Assembly (NCBI RefSeq): GCF_030345095.1
Contig: NZ_CP128360.1
Location: 3,658,001 to 3,722,000 of the forward strand
Length of the DNA: 64,000 bases
Direction: 5' to 3'
Source: Solwaraspora sp. WMMA2056
GTDB taxonomy: Bacteria; Actinomycetota; Actinomycetes; Mycobacteriales; Micromonosporaceae
The notes beneath the pieces were generated by a model, which saw nothing but the letters and a program-made list of their open reading frames with translations, was not told the origin of the DNA and ran no database searches. Below, piece by piece: positions 34,496-42,958 of this stretch. The number at the start of each line of letters is the position of its first letter. The stretch's first letter is position 1. Both the position numbers and the translations under genes were made by a program.

Positions 34496-34918
34496 TCAGG
34501 CGGTCGGCGGCAGCGCGGCGGCGATCCGCTCGGCGTACAACTGGGCCTCGGCGTCGTCGGCGTAGCGGCTGCGCGGCCAGAAGAAGCCGCGCAGCCCGTC
34601 GCCCTTGGTTCGCGGTACGACGTGGGTGTGCAGATGTGGCACCGACTGCGACACCCGGTTGTTGATCGCCACGAAGGTGCCGCCCGCACCGAGACCGGCC
34701 TCGACCGCCGCCGCCACCCGCTGCACCAGCGCGAAGTAGTCCGGCAGCGCGGCCGGCGGCAGATCGGTCAGCGTGACCACGTGCGGACGCGGGCTGACCA
34801 GCACGTGTCCACGGAACACCGGACGGGTGTCCAGGAACGCCACGCCGGCGGCGGAGTCGACGACCCGCCAGGCGGGGGAGTCCCCGGCGACGATCCGGCA
34901 GAACACGCAGGTGGTCAT
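34496..34918 (-). CDS. HIT-family hydrolase
   Basis: 140 residues. The histidine triad HLHTHVVPR (about residues 95-103) with the upstream RGHVLVSPRPHV strand identifies a HIT-branch nucleotide hydrolase or transferase, which cleaves AMP from adenylated substrates such as AMP-NH2 or aminoacyl-AMP. An N-terminal CVFCRIVAGDSP gives two of the zinc-type cysteines seen in this branch. It is 17 bp downstream of a lipoprotein gene on the same strand and convergent with the propeller gene. Confidence 0.92.
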   Translation of the reverse strand: MTTCVFCRIVAGDSPAWRVVDSAAGVAFLDTRPVFRGHVLVSPRPHVVTLTDLPPAALPDYFALVQRVAAAVEAGLGAGGTFVAINNRVSQSVPHLHTHVVPRTKGDGLRGFFWPRSRYADDAEAQLYAERIAAALPPTA

Positions 34919-34935
34919 CGTCGCAGGCTAGCCGG

Positions 34936-35445
34936 TCACTGCTCGATCAGCAGGTTCCACCGCACGTCGGGGCCGGCCTCGACCCGGATGCCGGTCGGCC
35001 CGCCGGGGTGGTCCTGATCGAGGTTGCGGGTCAGGTACACCTCGTCGCCGGGGCAGTCGATGTCCATCCGCGACCCCGACTCCAGGATCACCGCCAGCTG
35101 GCCGGGGCCGTCGTCGGCGACGCAGTCGAGACTGATCCACAGCTGCCCGGGGTGCAGTTCGACGGTGCCGAGCGTCGCCGGCCCCCGGGTGGCGGTGACG
35201 GCGACCACCGGCCGGGCGCTGGTGGCCGGGTCCGGCAGCGCGGCCAGCGTCGGCGCCGGGGCGGCGGTGACCGATGGCCGCACCGGCGGTGCCGGGACCG
35301 CCCCGGGCGCCGCTGCGCCGGTCGGCACCGACGTGCACGCGCCGAGCGCCAGCAGGCAGCCGAGGGCCAGCAGGGCGGGCCCGTGCGTCCCGGCAGCAGT
35401 GGACGGCGTCCCTCGACCTCGCCTTCTACTCTGAAGCCCGGCCAC
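34936..35445 (-). CDS. small lipoprotein
   Basis: About 169 residues if translation starts at GTG 35445; an upstream start at 35478 would run into the divergent gene. The lipobox is LALGACTS, followed by a Pro/Ala linker and a beta-rich domain (GTVELHPGQLWISLDCVADD, GQLAVILESGSRMDIDC, GDEVYLTRNLDQDH, VRWNLLIEQ) with two cysteines. The domain is not one I recognise; similar small exported domains measure or bind surface ligands. It lies just upstream of the HIT gene and may share its transcript. Confidence 0.65.
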   Translation of the reverse strand: MAGLQSRRRGRGTPSTAAGTHGPALLALGCLLALGACTSVPTGAAAPGAVPAPPVRPSVTAAPAPTLAALPDPATSARPVVAVTATRGPATLGTVELHPGQLWISLDCVADDGPGQLAVILESGSRMDIDCPGDEVYLTRNLDQDHPGGPTGIRVEAGPDVRWNLLIEQ

Positions 35446-35460
35446 CGGGGAAGGACCAGG

Positions 35461-36030
35461 ATGTCGCTCGTGGAGCATCTACCGACGATACTCGCGGTGG
35501 TCGTCGGCGGGGTGCTGACCTACGTCGGCACCGGGCTGACCGAGCGCAGCCGCTGGCAACGGGAGCAGGCCGTACGGTGGGACGAACGCCGACTCGCCGG
35601 CTACGTCGAGTTCGCCGCCACCGCCAAACGGATCGCGCTGCTCTCCTCCCGGGTGCTGGCCAGCCGGGGCGTGGTGACCGCCATCAGCCCGATCGGGCGG
35701 GACGAGGGTCTGGCCCTGCTCGGGCAGGCCGAGTCGGACCGTTCGGTGCAGTTCGAGTCGGTCCTGCTGCTCGCCGACGAACCGACGATCACCGCCGCGC
35801 AGACGCTGACCGAGACCCTGTGGCGGCTGGAGGCCTTCGCCACCGGTGACGAGCCCGTCGACGAGCAGGCCTGGCGGGAGGGCTTCGCCGACTACCGGCA
35901 GGCCCGTGCCGAGTTCTACCGGTGGGCGCGCCGCGACATGGGGGTGCGGCCGGCGCGGATCCCGACGTCGGCGATCGCGTCCCGCGACGTCCGGCCGCCG
36001 GGCTCGTTGGCGGCCACCGGCACCGACTGA
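35461..36030 (+). CDS. small membrane protein, function unknown
   Basis: 189 residues from ATG, with AAGGACCAGG upstream. Residues 8-25 are a single N-terminal transmembrane helix (PTILAVVVGGVLTYVGTGL), followed immediately by TERSRWQREQAVRWDERRLAGYVEFAATA, a charged helix typical of a widespread actinobacterial family with this anchor plus a cytoplasmic helical domain. No catalytic residues are evident. It is transcribed divergently from the lipoprotein gene. Confidence 0.7.
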   Translation: MSLVEHLPTILAVVVGGVLTYVGTGLTERSRWQREQAVRWDERRLAGYVEFAATAKRIALLSSRVLASRGVVTAISPIGRDEGLALLGQAESDRSVQFESVLLLADEPTITAAQTLTETLWRLEAFATGDEPVDEQAWREGFADYRQARAEFYRWARRDMGVRPARIPTSAIASRDVRPPGSLAATGTD

Positions 36031-36219
36031 GTCGGCGGCACCGACCGGCCCCCCGGCTGCCACGACACCGACCGCGTCGGGATCTATCACACCGGACGAC
36101 CGAACGCCAAGCACCAGAGCTCCGTGACGTCGCGGATTACCCGCCTGCCGGATCGCTGCGAGCCTTCCACCGTCCACCCGCCCACCACCGGGCCGGGACG
36201 TCGAGAAGGGATGCTCACC

Positions 36220-36749
36220 ATGAGACATCGGATCAGGCGGGCGGCCATCGGCCTGCTCGCCGCCGTCGCCGTGGCCGTCGGCATGGGAGTCGTCGCCGCG
36301 CCGGCCAACGCGGCGGCGCAGAGCTGGTACGCCTACAAGTCTTCAAGTCCGGGGCCCGCGGCTACGTCGTCACCGGCGGCACGGTCGACTTCCAGTCGAA
36401 GCGACTCGTCGTCGGCAACAACTGGGGCCAGGCACACTCCTACACATGCAGCGGCACCAGCCCGGTGACGATCAGCAACATCCGGGTGTCCGTATCCTGG
36501 CAGCTCACCGGCACGAGCCTCACCAGCTGCACCATCTCCTGGCCGCCCGGCTGCACGGTCAGCGGTGGTGTCATGAACGGCAAGGCTTACCACTCCGGTT
36601 CCGGGTCGGGCAGCTACCGCAGGGTGAGTCAGGCCGGCTGGATCTATGTCGGTTCCGGCAGCGACAAGTTCTACTACAACGCCGAGGCCCGGTTCATCAA
36701 CGGCAACAACACCCGATACACCGTGGCGTACGCCAGCAAGTCGAGCTAG
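36220..36749 (+). pseudogene. small secreted protein, frameshifted after the signal peptide
   Basis: ATG 36220 (GAAGGG nine bases upstream) gives a clear signal peptide (AAIGLLAAVAVAVGMGVVAA ending NAAAQ) and the first mature residues SWYAYK. At about 36339-36341 one base is missing, and the mature protein continues in another frame as VFKSGARGYVVTGGTVDFQ and so on to YTVAYASKSS with stop at 36747-36749. The mature part is about 140 residues, beta-rich, with cysteines at SYTCSGT, TSCTIS and PGCTVSG. One base added back would restore a normal 175-residue secreted protein, so decay and error are equally possible. Confidence 0.7.
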
Positions 36750-36817
36750 AAGTCCGCGCGCGGGTGCGGCCGGGGTGCGCGTCACCTCGGCCGTCGCCGA
36801 TCGGTGAAGGGATCCCC

Positions 36818-38551
36818 ATGTCGCGTACGTCCCGGGTGTCGGGCCGCCTGGCGTCGGCCCCACTGGTCGTCGCCCTGGCCGTGGCGGCGGCGCTGGTCGC
36901 CACGGCCGCCGTACTCACCGTCCACCACTCCGCCAGCGCGCCGGCGGCCCCGCCAGGCCCGCCTGACATCGCGCAGGCCTTCGAGGCACTGGTGGTCCGC
37001 CAGCCGGACACGGCGGAGGTCCTCTACCCGCAGGGCGGCCCACAGCTGCGGCACGTGATGACCGCCGCCGGGGCGCTGCAGCGCCGGGGCCAGCTCCATC
37101 CCGGTCTGCTCGCCCGGGTACGCGGCCTCACCACCGCCGACTGGGCCGCCTACCTGGACCGGTACCCCTCGGTCGCCAGCGACGAGAGCGCCGACTATCC
37201 GGCGTACTTCGCCATCTGGCAGTGGGACCGGCTCAACCGGGACCTGGCCGCCGCCGGTCACGAGCCGCTGCCGACCCCACCGCCGGTGGCGGCCAGGGTC
37301 GCGGCGCTGGCCCGGTCGCCGCAGCTGACCGGGGTGCACCGGCTGTGGGCGATGCGCCTCGGGCACCTGGCCGGTGACCGGACGCTGGCACCGCCGCGCG
37401 GCAGCTGCGCCGAACTGGCCGCGCGGCTGGCCGATCCCGTCCGGCTCGGCGAGGACACCACCTTCGGCTGGCTGCCGGCGACGCCGGCCCGGCCGTTGTG
37501 CCAGGGCGACCCAGGCCTGGTGACCGGCGCGGCCGACACCGCCGTCGGCAGCTACCTCGGTGCCATCCGCTCCCGAGGCGAGATCGGCGGCGGCGACCTG
37601 CGGACATTGGCGCTGCTCGTCGAGGTCGCGACGGTGGCCGACGCCGGTCACCGCCCGCCCGGCGACCTGACGGCGCTGCACCGGCGGGCGGTCGAAACAC
37701 TGCAGCAGCAGGCCGACGCCGGTGCCCTGCGGCTCGACCCCGACGATCTGGCCTTCTTCGACCTGCTGCATCCCGCACCGCCGCGCTATCCGCCGGCACT
37801 GCTGCGACGGGTGCAGATGGCCCTGCTGACCGTCGGCCGGGTGCCGTACGCGGTGGACAGTGCCGGGCTCACCACGGTGCTCGCCCCGGCGACCGGCGCG
37901 CTGCTCGGTGTCGACCTGTCGGTGACGCCGCGACCGGCTCCGTCGGACGGACTCGCGGTCGACGCGGTGATCGAAGCGCTCGGGCTGCGTACCCCCGGTG
38001 CGGTGCCGCAGCTGTCGGCGCGGCTGCTCGACGACGTGACGTTCGACGGGCTGCACCACGCGGCGGTCACGATGCACGCCTACGCGGTGACCGGCGACTG
38101 TGCCCGGGCGCAGCGACGCGCGGAGCACCTGCGGGAGCTGACCGGCGGGGTCGTCGACGACCTCGCCGACGGGGTCGGCATCGACTACGCGGCGCTGCTG
38201 CACGTCGCGGCCGCCGCCTGCCAGGTGCCGACCGGACTGCCGCAGCCGGACCAGCTGATCGACGCGGCGCGGCGGGGCATCGCCACCGGTCGGGCCACCG
38301 AGGTCTGGCGCGGTGCCGAAGTCGTCTGCCTGCTCGATGACGCGGCGGGTACGGCACCGTCGACGGATCCGGTCCGGCGGCGGCTGGCCGCCGTCGCCGA
38401 ATCCGCGCTCGCCGGCTACGCCAGCGGAGCCGCCTGGTCCGTGCCGGAGTACGGGCTCATCGACCTGTACGCGGGACTGCGACTACGGCAGATCGCCGCG
38501 ACCGGCTGCGCCGGGGCCTGGTGGGACGGGGTGCGCGGGGCCGCGACGTGA
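36818..38551 (+). CDS. hypothetical membrane-anchored helical protein
   Basis: 577 residues from ATG, GAAGGG upstream. Residues 13-36 form an N-terminal anchor or signal (APLVVALAVAAALVATAAVLTV). The rest is an all-helical, Ala/Leu-rich domain with pairs of helices resembling a superhelical repeat (for instance AGALQRRGQLHPGLLARVRG, RLGHLAGDRTLA, TALHRRAVETLQQQADAGAL) and scattered cysteines (RGSCAEL, RPLCQGD, TGDCARA, AACQVP). I do not recognise a family. It is 68 bp after the small secreted protein gene and on the same strand. Confidence 0.6.
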   Translation: MSRTSRVSGRLASAPLVVALAVAAALVATAAVLTVHHSASAPAAPPGPPDIAQAFEALVVRQPDTAEVLYPQGGPQLRHVMTAAGALQRRGQLHPGLLARVRGLTTADWAAYLDRYPSVASDESADYPAYFAIWQWDRLNRDLAAAGHEPLPTPPPVAARVAALARSPQLTGVHRLWAMRLGHLAGDRTLAPPRGSCAELAARLADPVRLGEDTTFGWLPATPARPLCQGDPGLVTGAADTAVGSYLGAIRSRGEIGGGDLRTLALLVEVATVADAGHRPPGDLTALHRRAVETLQQQADAGALRLDPDDLAFFDLLHPAPPRYPPALLRRVQMALLTVGRVPYAVDSAGLTTVLAPATGALLGVDLSVTPRPAPSDGLAVDAVIEALGLRTPGAVPQLSARLLDDVTFDGLHHAAVTMHAYAVTGDCARAQRRAEHLRELTGGVVDDLADGVGIDYAALLHVAAAACQVPTGLPQPDQLIDAARRGIATGRATEVWRGAEVVCLLDDAAGTAPSTDPVRRRLAAVAESALAGYASGAAWSVPEYGLIDLYAGLRLRQIAATGCAGAWWDGVRGAAT

Positions 38552-38580
38552 CAACCGGGCAACGGTACGGCATCGGCTGT

Positions 38581-39288
38581 TCACGGCAGGTGCTGCGGGC
38601 CGACCAGCCCCCACCGCAGCGCGGCGCTGACCAGGGCCTCCTTACGCCAGCTCCGGTGCGCACGCAGCCCGTCGTGGACACCGGCGAGTCCCAGCTTGCC
38701 GACCAGGTAGCAGATGTGCGCGTCGACGGCCCGGGCGCTGATCGGGCTGCCCCGGCCGGTGAGGGTCGCGGCGATCTCCGCCGAGGTGGCCAGGGGACGG
38801 TGGAACTCGCCACGCAGCCGGGGTTCGCACAGCACCCGCAACACCTCGAAGTAGCCGGTACCGGGGGTCAGGTCACCGGCGTCCCGCGCGCCATCGGACG
38901 GGCAGGCCGGCACCGTCGAGACGTCGACGGCCGCCGGTTCCGGCCCGAACACGGTCAGCAGTGCGACGGCACCGGCCCGTACCCGGCCCAGTTCGAAGGG
39001 GATGACCACGGCGGCCCGGCCGGCGACGACGGTGATCGTGTTGTGCGGCTGTTCCAGGTCCTCCACGAGGAAGCTGGTCGGGCCCGGGTTGTCGACCCGC
39101 CAGTGGTCCAGATGGGCGACGATGCGCCCCCGCAGTGCGGCCGGGCCCGGCACGTACACGGTCACCGTGCGACGGCAGCCGCCGCACCGGCAGGTGCCGA
39201 AGTCGAGTGTCTCGCCGTTGTCGAGGTCCCAGACCTCGTTGCTGCCCACGCCTGGTGCGACGGTCAGCACGCTGACCACGTGTGCCAT
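38581..39288 (-). CDS. FHA-like N-terminal domain with C-terminal winged-helix
   Basis: 235 residues. The N-terminal half resembles an FHA-type beta-sandwich: VVSVLTVAPGVGSNEVWDLD, NPGPTSFLVEDLEQPHNTIT, GRAAVVIPFELGRV; an insert CRCGGCRRT near residue 33 could hold a metal. The C-terminal half is a helical, winged-helix-like domain (LATSAEIAATLTGRGSPISA, RAVDAHICYLVGKLGLA). Such FHA-plus-HTH proteins occur in actinobacteria as targets of Ser/Thr kinases. The gene is divergent, 382 bp apart, from a LuxR-type regulator. Fold assignment is by eye only. Confidence 0.6.
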   Translation of the reverse strand: MAHVVSVLTVAPGVGSNEVWDLDNGETLDFGTCRCGGCRRTVTVYVPGPAALRGRIVAHLDHWRVDNPGPTSFLVEDLEQPHNTITVVAGRAAVVIPFELGRVRAGAVALLTVFGPEPAAVDVSTVPACPSDGARDAGDLTPGTGYFEVLRVLCEPRLRGEFHRPLATSAEIAATLTGRGSPISARAVDAHICYLVGKLGLAGVHDGLRAHRSWRKEALVSAALRWGLVGPQHLP

Positions 39289-39670
39289 CGAGGATCTCCT
39301 CTGCCGGCGGTTGCCAACGGCACGCGCGGTCCCGTCGGTCGTCCACTGCCTGGTCTACCGGTGCGCCGTGGCGCGGCTCAAGGAAATGGCGTCGGTAGAT
39401 CAGTCGAGGCCGAAACCTTCGTGATCGCGAAGGTGTCCGTTGCGGACGGACGCACCGTGCGTCGCCGGGTACCCTTCGGCATCGGGGGCCGGGCGCGCCG
39501 GGCACCACGGCCCGACTCGGTCACGGCGACGGTGCGCGCGGCGGTCGGGTCGCGGCCGGTATCCGCCGGGCTGCGGGATCCCGCAAGCTCCGGGCACGGT
39601 CAGGTCACGATCTTGTCGCCCTGACGATCTGCTGATTGCATGGTCAGGCACATGGGGGAGGTGGAAGACC
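39289..39670. other. intergenic region between two divergent regulator genes
   Basis: This 382-bp stretch separates the FHA-like gene and the LuxR-type gene and must contain both promoters. GGGGGAGGTGG at 39654-39664 is the ribosome site of the LuxR gene. I see no convincing long inverted repeat, coding frame or RNA gene in it. Confidence 0.5.
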
Positions 39671-40723
39671 ATGCCGCAGTCACGCTGGCCCTCGGCGGTC
39701 GGGACCGCCGTACCGTCACTGACCTGTCGTGGGCGTTCCCCGGACGCCGACCTGATCTACCGGCACCTGCTCGGGTCCGGCCCGGCGCTGGTCTCCGAGG
39801 TGGCCGGCGAGCTCGGCATGGCGCGTCGCCGGGTCGGTGCCGCACTCGACGAACTCGCCGCGATCGGCGCGGTGGCCCGTCGGCCGTCCGCCACCTCGGC
39901 AGACCCGCGATGGGCGGCCAGGCCGCCGTCGGCGCTGGCCGAACCGGTGCGCCGACCGACGACGACCATCCCGCCCGGCCCGACACGTCCCGCGCCGGTC
40001 CGCCGGCTCGCCGACACCCTCGGGGTCGACGTGCACCAACTCGGCGACGGCGTACGACATCTGGCCAGCCGGGCGGCGACCCGGGCCCGGCTCGCCGAAC
40101 TCGTCGCGGTGGCCCGCCACGAGCATGTCGCGATGCACCCGGAGCAGACGTTCGACGCCGAGGCGCTGCGCTCGGCCGCGCCGATGGACCGCACCCTGCT
40201 GGACCGGGGCGTGCGGATGCGGATCCTCGGGGTGCAGCCACCCGAGCCCGGACCGGTGGTGCGGCACCGGTCGGAGCCGGCCCAGTGCCTGCCCGAGTAC
40301 CGCATGGCGGCGACGTTGCCGGTCAAGCTGCTCGTCGTCGACCGCAGGTACGCCTTCTTCCCCGTCGCGCCCGACGACGTCGAACGCGGCTACCTCGAGG
40401 TGGCGCAACCCCCGATCGTCGCCGCGCTCGTGGCGCTGTTCGAGCAGCACTGGAACGACGCCGAGAGCCTGCAGGAGTGCGCTGTGCCGCAGATCGACCT
40501 CAACCCCCGGGAGCGCGCGCTGGTCGCTTTGCTCGCGCAGGGGCACACCGACGTCACCGCCGCGCGGGAGCTGCGGATCAGCCCCCGGTCGGTGTCGAAC
40601 GTGCTCCGGTCGCTGATGGAGCGGCTCGGCGTGACGAACCGGTTCCAACTCGGGCTGGCCCTGGGTGCGGCCCACACCGCGGCACCGCATCGCCGTACCG
40701 ACACCGAGGAGAGTCCCCAATGA
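39671..40723 (+). CDS. LuxR-type regulator with TrmB-like N-terminal helix-turn-helix
   Basis: 350 residues from ATG with GGAGGTGG eight bases upstream. The N-terminal 80 residues contain a winged-helix resembling TrmB (ADLIYRHLLGSGPALVSEVAGELGMARRRVGAALDELAAIGAV). The middle part (RTLLDRGVRMRILGVQPPEP, LPVKLLVVDRRYAFFPV) resembles the effector or phospholipase-D-like sensor region that accompanies TrmB-type HTH domains in actinobacteria. The C-terminal LuxR HTH is LNPRERALVALLAQG, then VTAARELRISPRSVSNVLRSLMERLGV. The downstream secreted-protein gene overlaps by 4 bp, so both are one unit. Confidence 0.85.
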   Translation: MPQSRWPSAVGTAVPSLTCRGRSPDADLIYRHLLGSGPALVSEVAGELGMARRRVGAALDELAAIGAVARRPSATSADPRWAARPPSALAEPVRRPTTTIPPGPTRPAPVRRLADTLGVDVHQLGDGVRHLASRAATRARLAELVAVARHEHVAMHPEQTFDAEALRSAAPMDRTLLDRGVRMRILGVQPPEPGPVVRHRSEPAQCLPEYRMAATLPVKLLVVDRRYAFFPVAPDDVERGYLEVAQPPIVAALVALFEQHWNDAESLQECAVPQIDLNPRERALVALLAQGHTDVTAARELRISPRSVSNVLRSLMERLGVTNRFQLGLALGAAHTAAPHRRTDTEESPQ

Positions 40724-41331
40724 CCCCGACTGTGGCCGATCGGCCCGGACCTCGCCGTACGGTCGGGCGCCGTACGGTCCGCGGCACCGCGTTCGTCGTC
40801 GTGCTGGCCGCGCTGCTGGCCTGCCTGCCGGGGATGCCGGCCGGCGCGAGCACGGTGACCTGGATCCCGGCGTCGTGCGCCACCGCCGCCTTCACCGGCC
40901 ACGCCGTCGAGCCGGTCGGCGGACCGTTCCCGGTGAACCGGGTGCGGTTGACCGGGTGGATCGAGCCCTGCGCCGAGCTGCCGGCCGGTGCCCGGTTCGC
41001 CACGCTCACCTACACCGGTCGTCAGGCGACCTTCAACACGGTGAATCCGCCGCTGCGTGCCTACGGTGCCGCCACCGGGCCGACGTGGTTCACCACCACC
41101 GTCGACGTGCGGACCGACACCCTGTCGGAGTCCGACCATCCGCAGGCGCACTGCGTACTGCTCGACGGGCGGGTCCGGCTGGCCTGCGTCGGGCTCGACA
41201 CGGCAGGGCTGCCCCGGGTGACCACGGTCGTCCCGATCGGCACCGACGACGTACGGGTCCGCGACATCCCGGTGGTGATGGTCCCGACGCGTAACCACAC
41301 GCCCGACCCGGTCTGCGGCACCTGCGTCTGA
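40720..41331 (+). CDS. small secreted protein, function unknown
   Basis: 203 residues; start ATG overlaps the LuxR stop (ATGA). Signal peptide at about 20-42 (GTAFVVVLAALLACLPGMPAGA). The mature domain is a beta-sandwich of about 160 residues with six cysteines (PASCATA, EPCAEL, AHCVLLDG, LACVGL, DPVCGTC). I do not know the family. Translational coupling to a LuxR-type regulator is unusual for an exported product, and may mean that the regulator controls its own operon in response to an envelope condition. Followed by a strong hairpin. Confidence 0.65.
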   Translation: MTPTVADRPGPRRTVGRRTVRGTAFVVVLAALLACLPGMPAGASTVTWIPASCATAAFTGHAVEPVGGPFPVNRVRLTGWIEPCAELPAGARFATLTYTGRQATFNTVNPPLRAYGAATGPTWFTTTVDVRTDTLSESDHPQAHCVLLDGRVRLACVGLDTAGLPRVTTVVPIGTDDVRVRDIPVVMVPTRNHTPDPVCGTCV

Positions 41332-41342
41332 CCTGGGCGGTC

Positions 41343-41372
41343 GGCCGCGCGTGCGCAGCGGCACGCGCGGCC
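41343..41372. terminator. bidirectional hairpin terminator
   Basis: A 12-bp perfect inverted repeat (GGCCGCGCGTGC / GCACGCGCGGCC) with a 6-base loop lies between the convergent ends of the small secreted protein gene and the endonuclease/phosphatase-family gene. Confidence 0.75.
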
Positions 41373-41396
41373 CGGTCAGCGGCGCACCTGACCCGG

Positions 41397-42677
41397 TCAG
41401 CGGCGTACGTCGAGCCAGACCAGGCGGTGGTCCGAGGTGGGGAACCCGCCGGGCAGCGCCGGGTCGTAGTCGCCGACCAGCCGGAACAGCGGGTCGTCCG
41501 GTGTCGGCCAGAACACCCCGGCACCGCGTACCGGCAGGCCCCGGGCGGGCAGCAGGTAGTCGACCCGCAGGTTGCCCGGCGTGCCGTCGGCGAAGTCGGC
41601 GGTGTCGAAGCGTGGGTCGCCGACGTGGGTCAGGTTCGCGCCGCCCTGGCGCTGCGCCGCCGCCGGGCCGCCCGCGCTGGCCGGCGGCCGCCGGTCGTCG
41701 ATGAGCGGGTGTCCGGTGAGCTGCCGGGCCGCGCCGGGCAGGCTGTCGCCGTCGTACGGGTCGGAGTTGAGGTCGCCGGCGATCACGAACCGGGCCCCCG
41801 GTCGGAGTCCGCCCCGGCGGCCCCGGTCGTCGTAGATGTAGCCGGACCGGGCCGGCCGGACGTAGTCGGCCCAGAACCGGATCTCGTCGTGGTTGCGGCG
41901 GCCGTTGCGGTCCTCCGGGCCGTCGAACACCGGCGGGGTGGGGTGGCTGGCCAGCAGGTGCACGGTCTGCCGGCCGACGCGCACCGGCACGTCCCAGTGG
42001 CTCTTCGACGACAGCCGCAGATCGGCCAGGGCGGCGGGGGAGTACCAGTCGCCCGGTTCGTCGGTGGCCGGGTCGTCGGGCAGCAGCGCGCCCGGCATGT
42101 CCCGCCAGCGGAACGTCTGGAAGGTGCGCACCGACCGCAGGTCGATCGGGTGCCGCGAGTACACCGCCATGCCGTACTGGCCGGGGAAGGCGCCGAAGCC
42201 GTACGCGTCGTCCGGGCCGCCGACCGTACCGTCGCGGTTGAGGTCGTGCCCGGAGGGCACGCCGGTGTTCGACGGTGCGCTGAACCGGTACGGGTAGTGG
42301 ATCGGCGCGGCACCGCCCTGCCCCCGGGACAGGTAGTTGCGCTGGAACAGGTCCACGGCCCGGCCCTGCGGGTCGTGGTCGAACTCGTTGATCAGCAGGA
42401 CGTCGGGGCGGACCCGCTGGATCACCTCGGCGACGTTGGCTGCCTGCCGGTCGCCGGGGGTGGACAGGTCGGCCACGAGGGCACCGGCGGCGGCCCGGTT
42501 GAGCGAGGCGTTGAAGGTGGCGAACCGGACGTCGTCCGGCCCGCCGGCACTGACCGGCCGGGGTGCCATGGTCGGCCGACCGGCGCTCGCCGGCCCAGGC
42601 GCCAGCCCGGTCGCAAGGACCGCGGCGAGCACCGCCGCCAGCCCGGTCACCGTCGGTGTGTGTCGCCGCTGAGTCAC
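41397..42677 (-). CDS. secreted endonuclease/exonuclease/phosphatase-family protein
   Basis: 426 residues from GTG 42677 (GGAAGG nine bases upstream). Signal peptide at about 8-33 (VTGLAAVLAAVLATGLAPGPASAG). The EEP fold is marked by VRFATFNASLNRA (first metal Asn), LLINEFDHD with the catalytic Glu, YGMAVYSRHPI, VHLLASHPTPP with a His, FVIAGDLNSDPYDGD (the Asp-Asn pair) and TSDHRLVWLDV (final Asp-His). These enzymes cut phosphoesters with Mg2+; secreted forms of this type act on extracellular DNA or phospho-organics and occasionally sphingomyelin. A Pro/Gly/Asp segment (SGHDLNRDGTVGGPDDAYG) in the middle resembles a dockerin-like calcium loop. Confidence 0.85.
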   Translation of the reverse strand: MTQRRHTPTVTGLAAVLAAVLATGLAPGPASAGRPTMAPRPVSAGGPDDVRFATFNASLNRAAAGALVADLSTPGDRQAANVAEVIQRVRPDVLLINEFDHDPQGRAVDLFQRNYLSRGQGGAAPIHYPYRFSAPSNTGVPSGHDLNRDGTVGGPDDAYGFGAFPGQYGMAVYSRHPIDLRSVRTFQTFRWRDMPGALLPDDPATDEPGDWYSPAALADLRLSSKSHWDVPVRVGRQTVHLLASHPTPPVFDGPEDRNGRRNHDEIRFWADYVRPARSGYIYDDRGRRGGLRPGARFVIAGDLNSDPYDGDSLPGAARQLTGHPLIDDRRPPASAGGPAAAQRQGGANLTHVGDPRFDTADFADGTPGNLRVDYLLPARGLPVRGAGVFWPTPDDPLFRLVGDYDPALPGGFPTSDHRLVWLDVRR

Positions 42678-42958
42678 CGTGCCAGCCTTCCGGTCGAGGT
42701 GGCGACCAGTCAACCGGATCAATGTGACGGGGGCGAGAACGACCGCCGAACGGATGCCGCGTCGCCCGGCCGGGCGTACCGCGATGGTCAACAGGCGCGC
42801 TACCCTGATGACGCGGTCGTCGATGCCCGCCGGTCCACCGCTGCCGCCGCGCCCGTCCCAGTACGATGTCCCGCGGAGCGCCGGGCGCTGGTGGGCACTT
42901 TCGTTCGGACATCTGACAGGGTCGGCCGATCGGTCGATCAAGGGGAGAGACTAGCCTC

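Noticed and set aside
42100-42300. Dockerin domain in the EEP-family protein, implying a cellulosome
   Set aside because: Only one calcium-loop-like segment is present and it lies inside the catalytic domain; no cohesin protein is seen.
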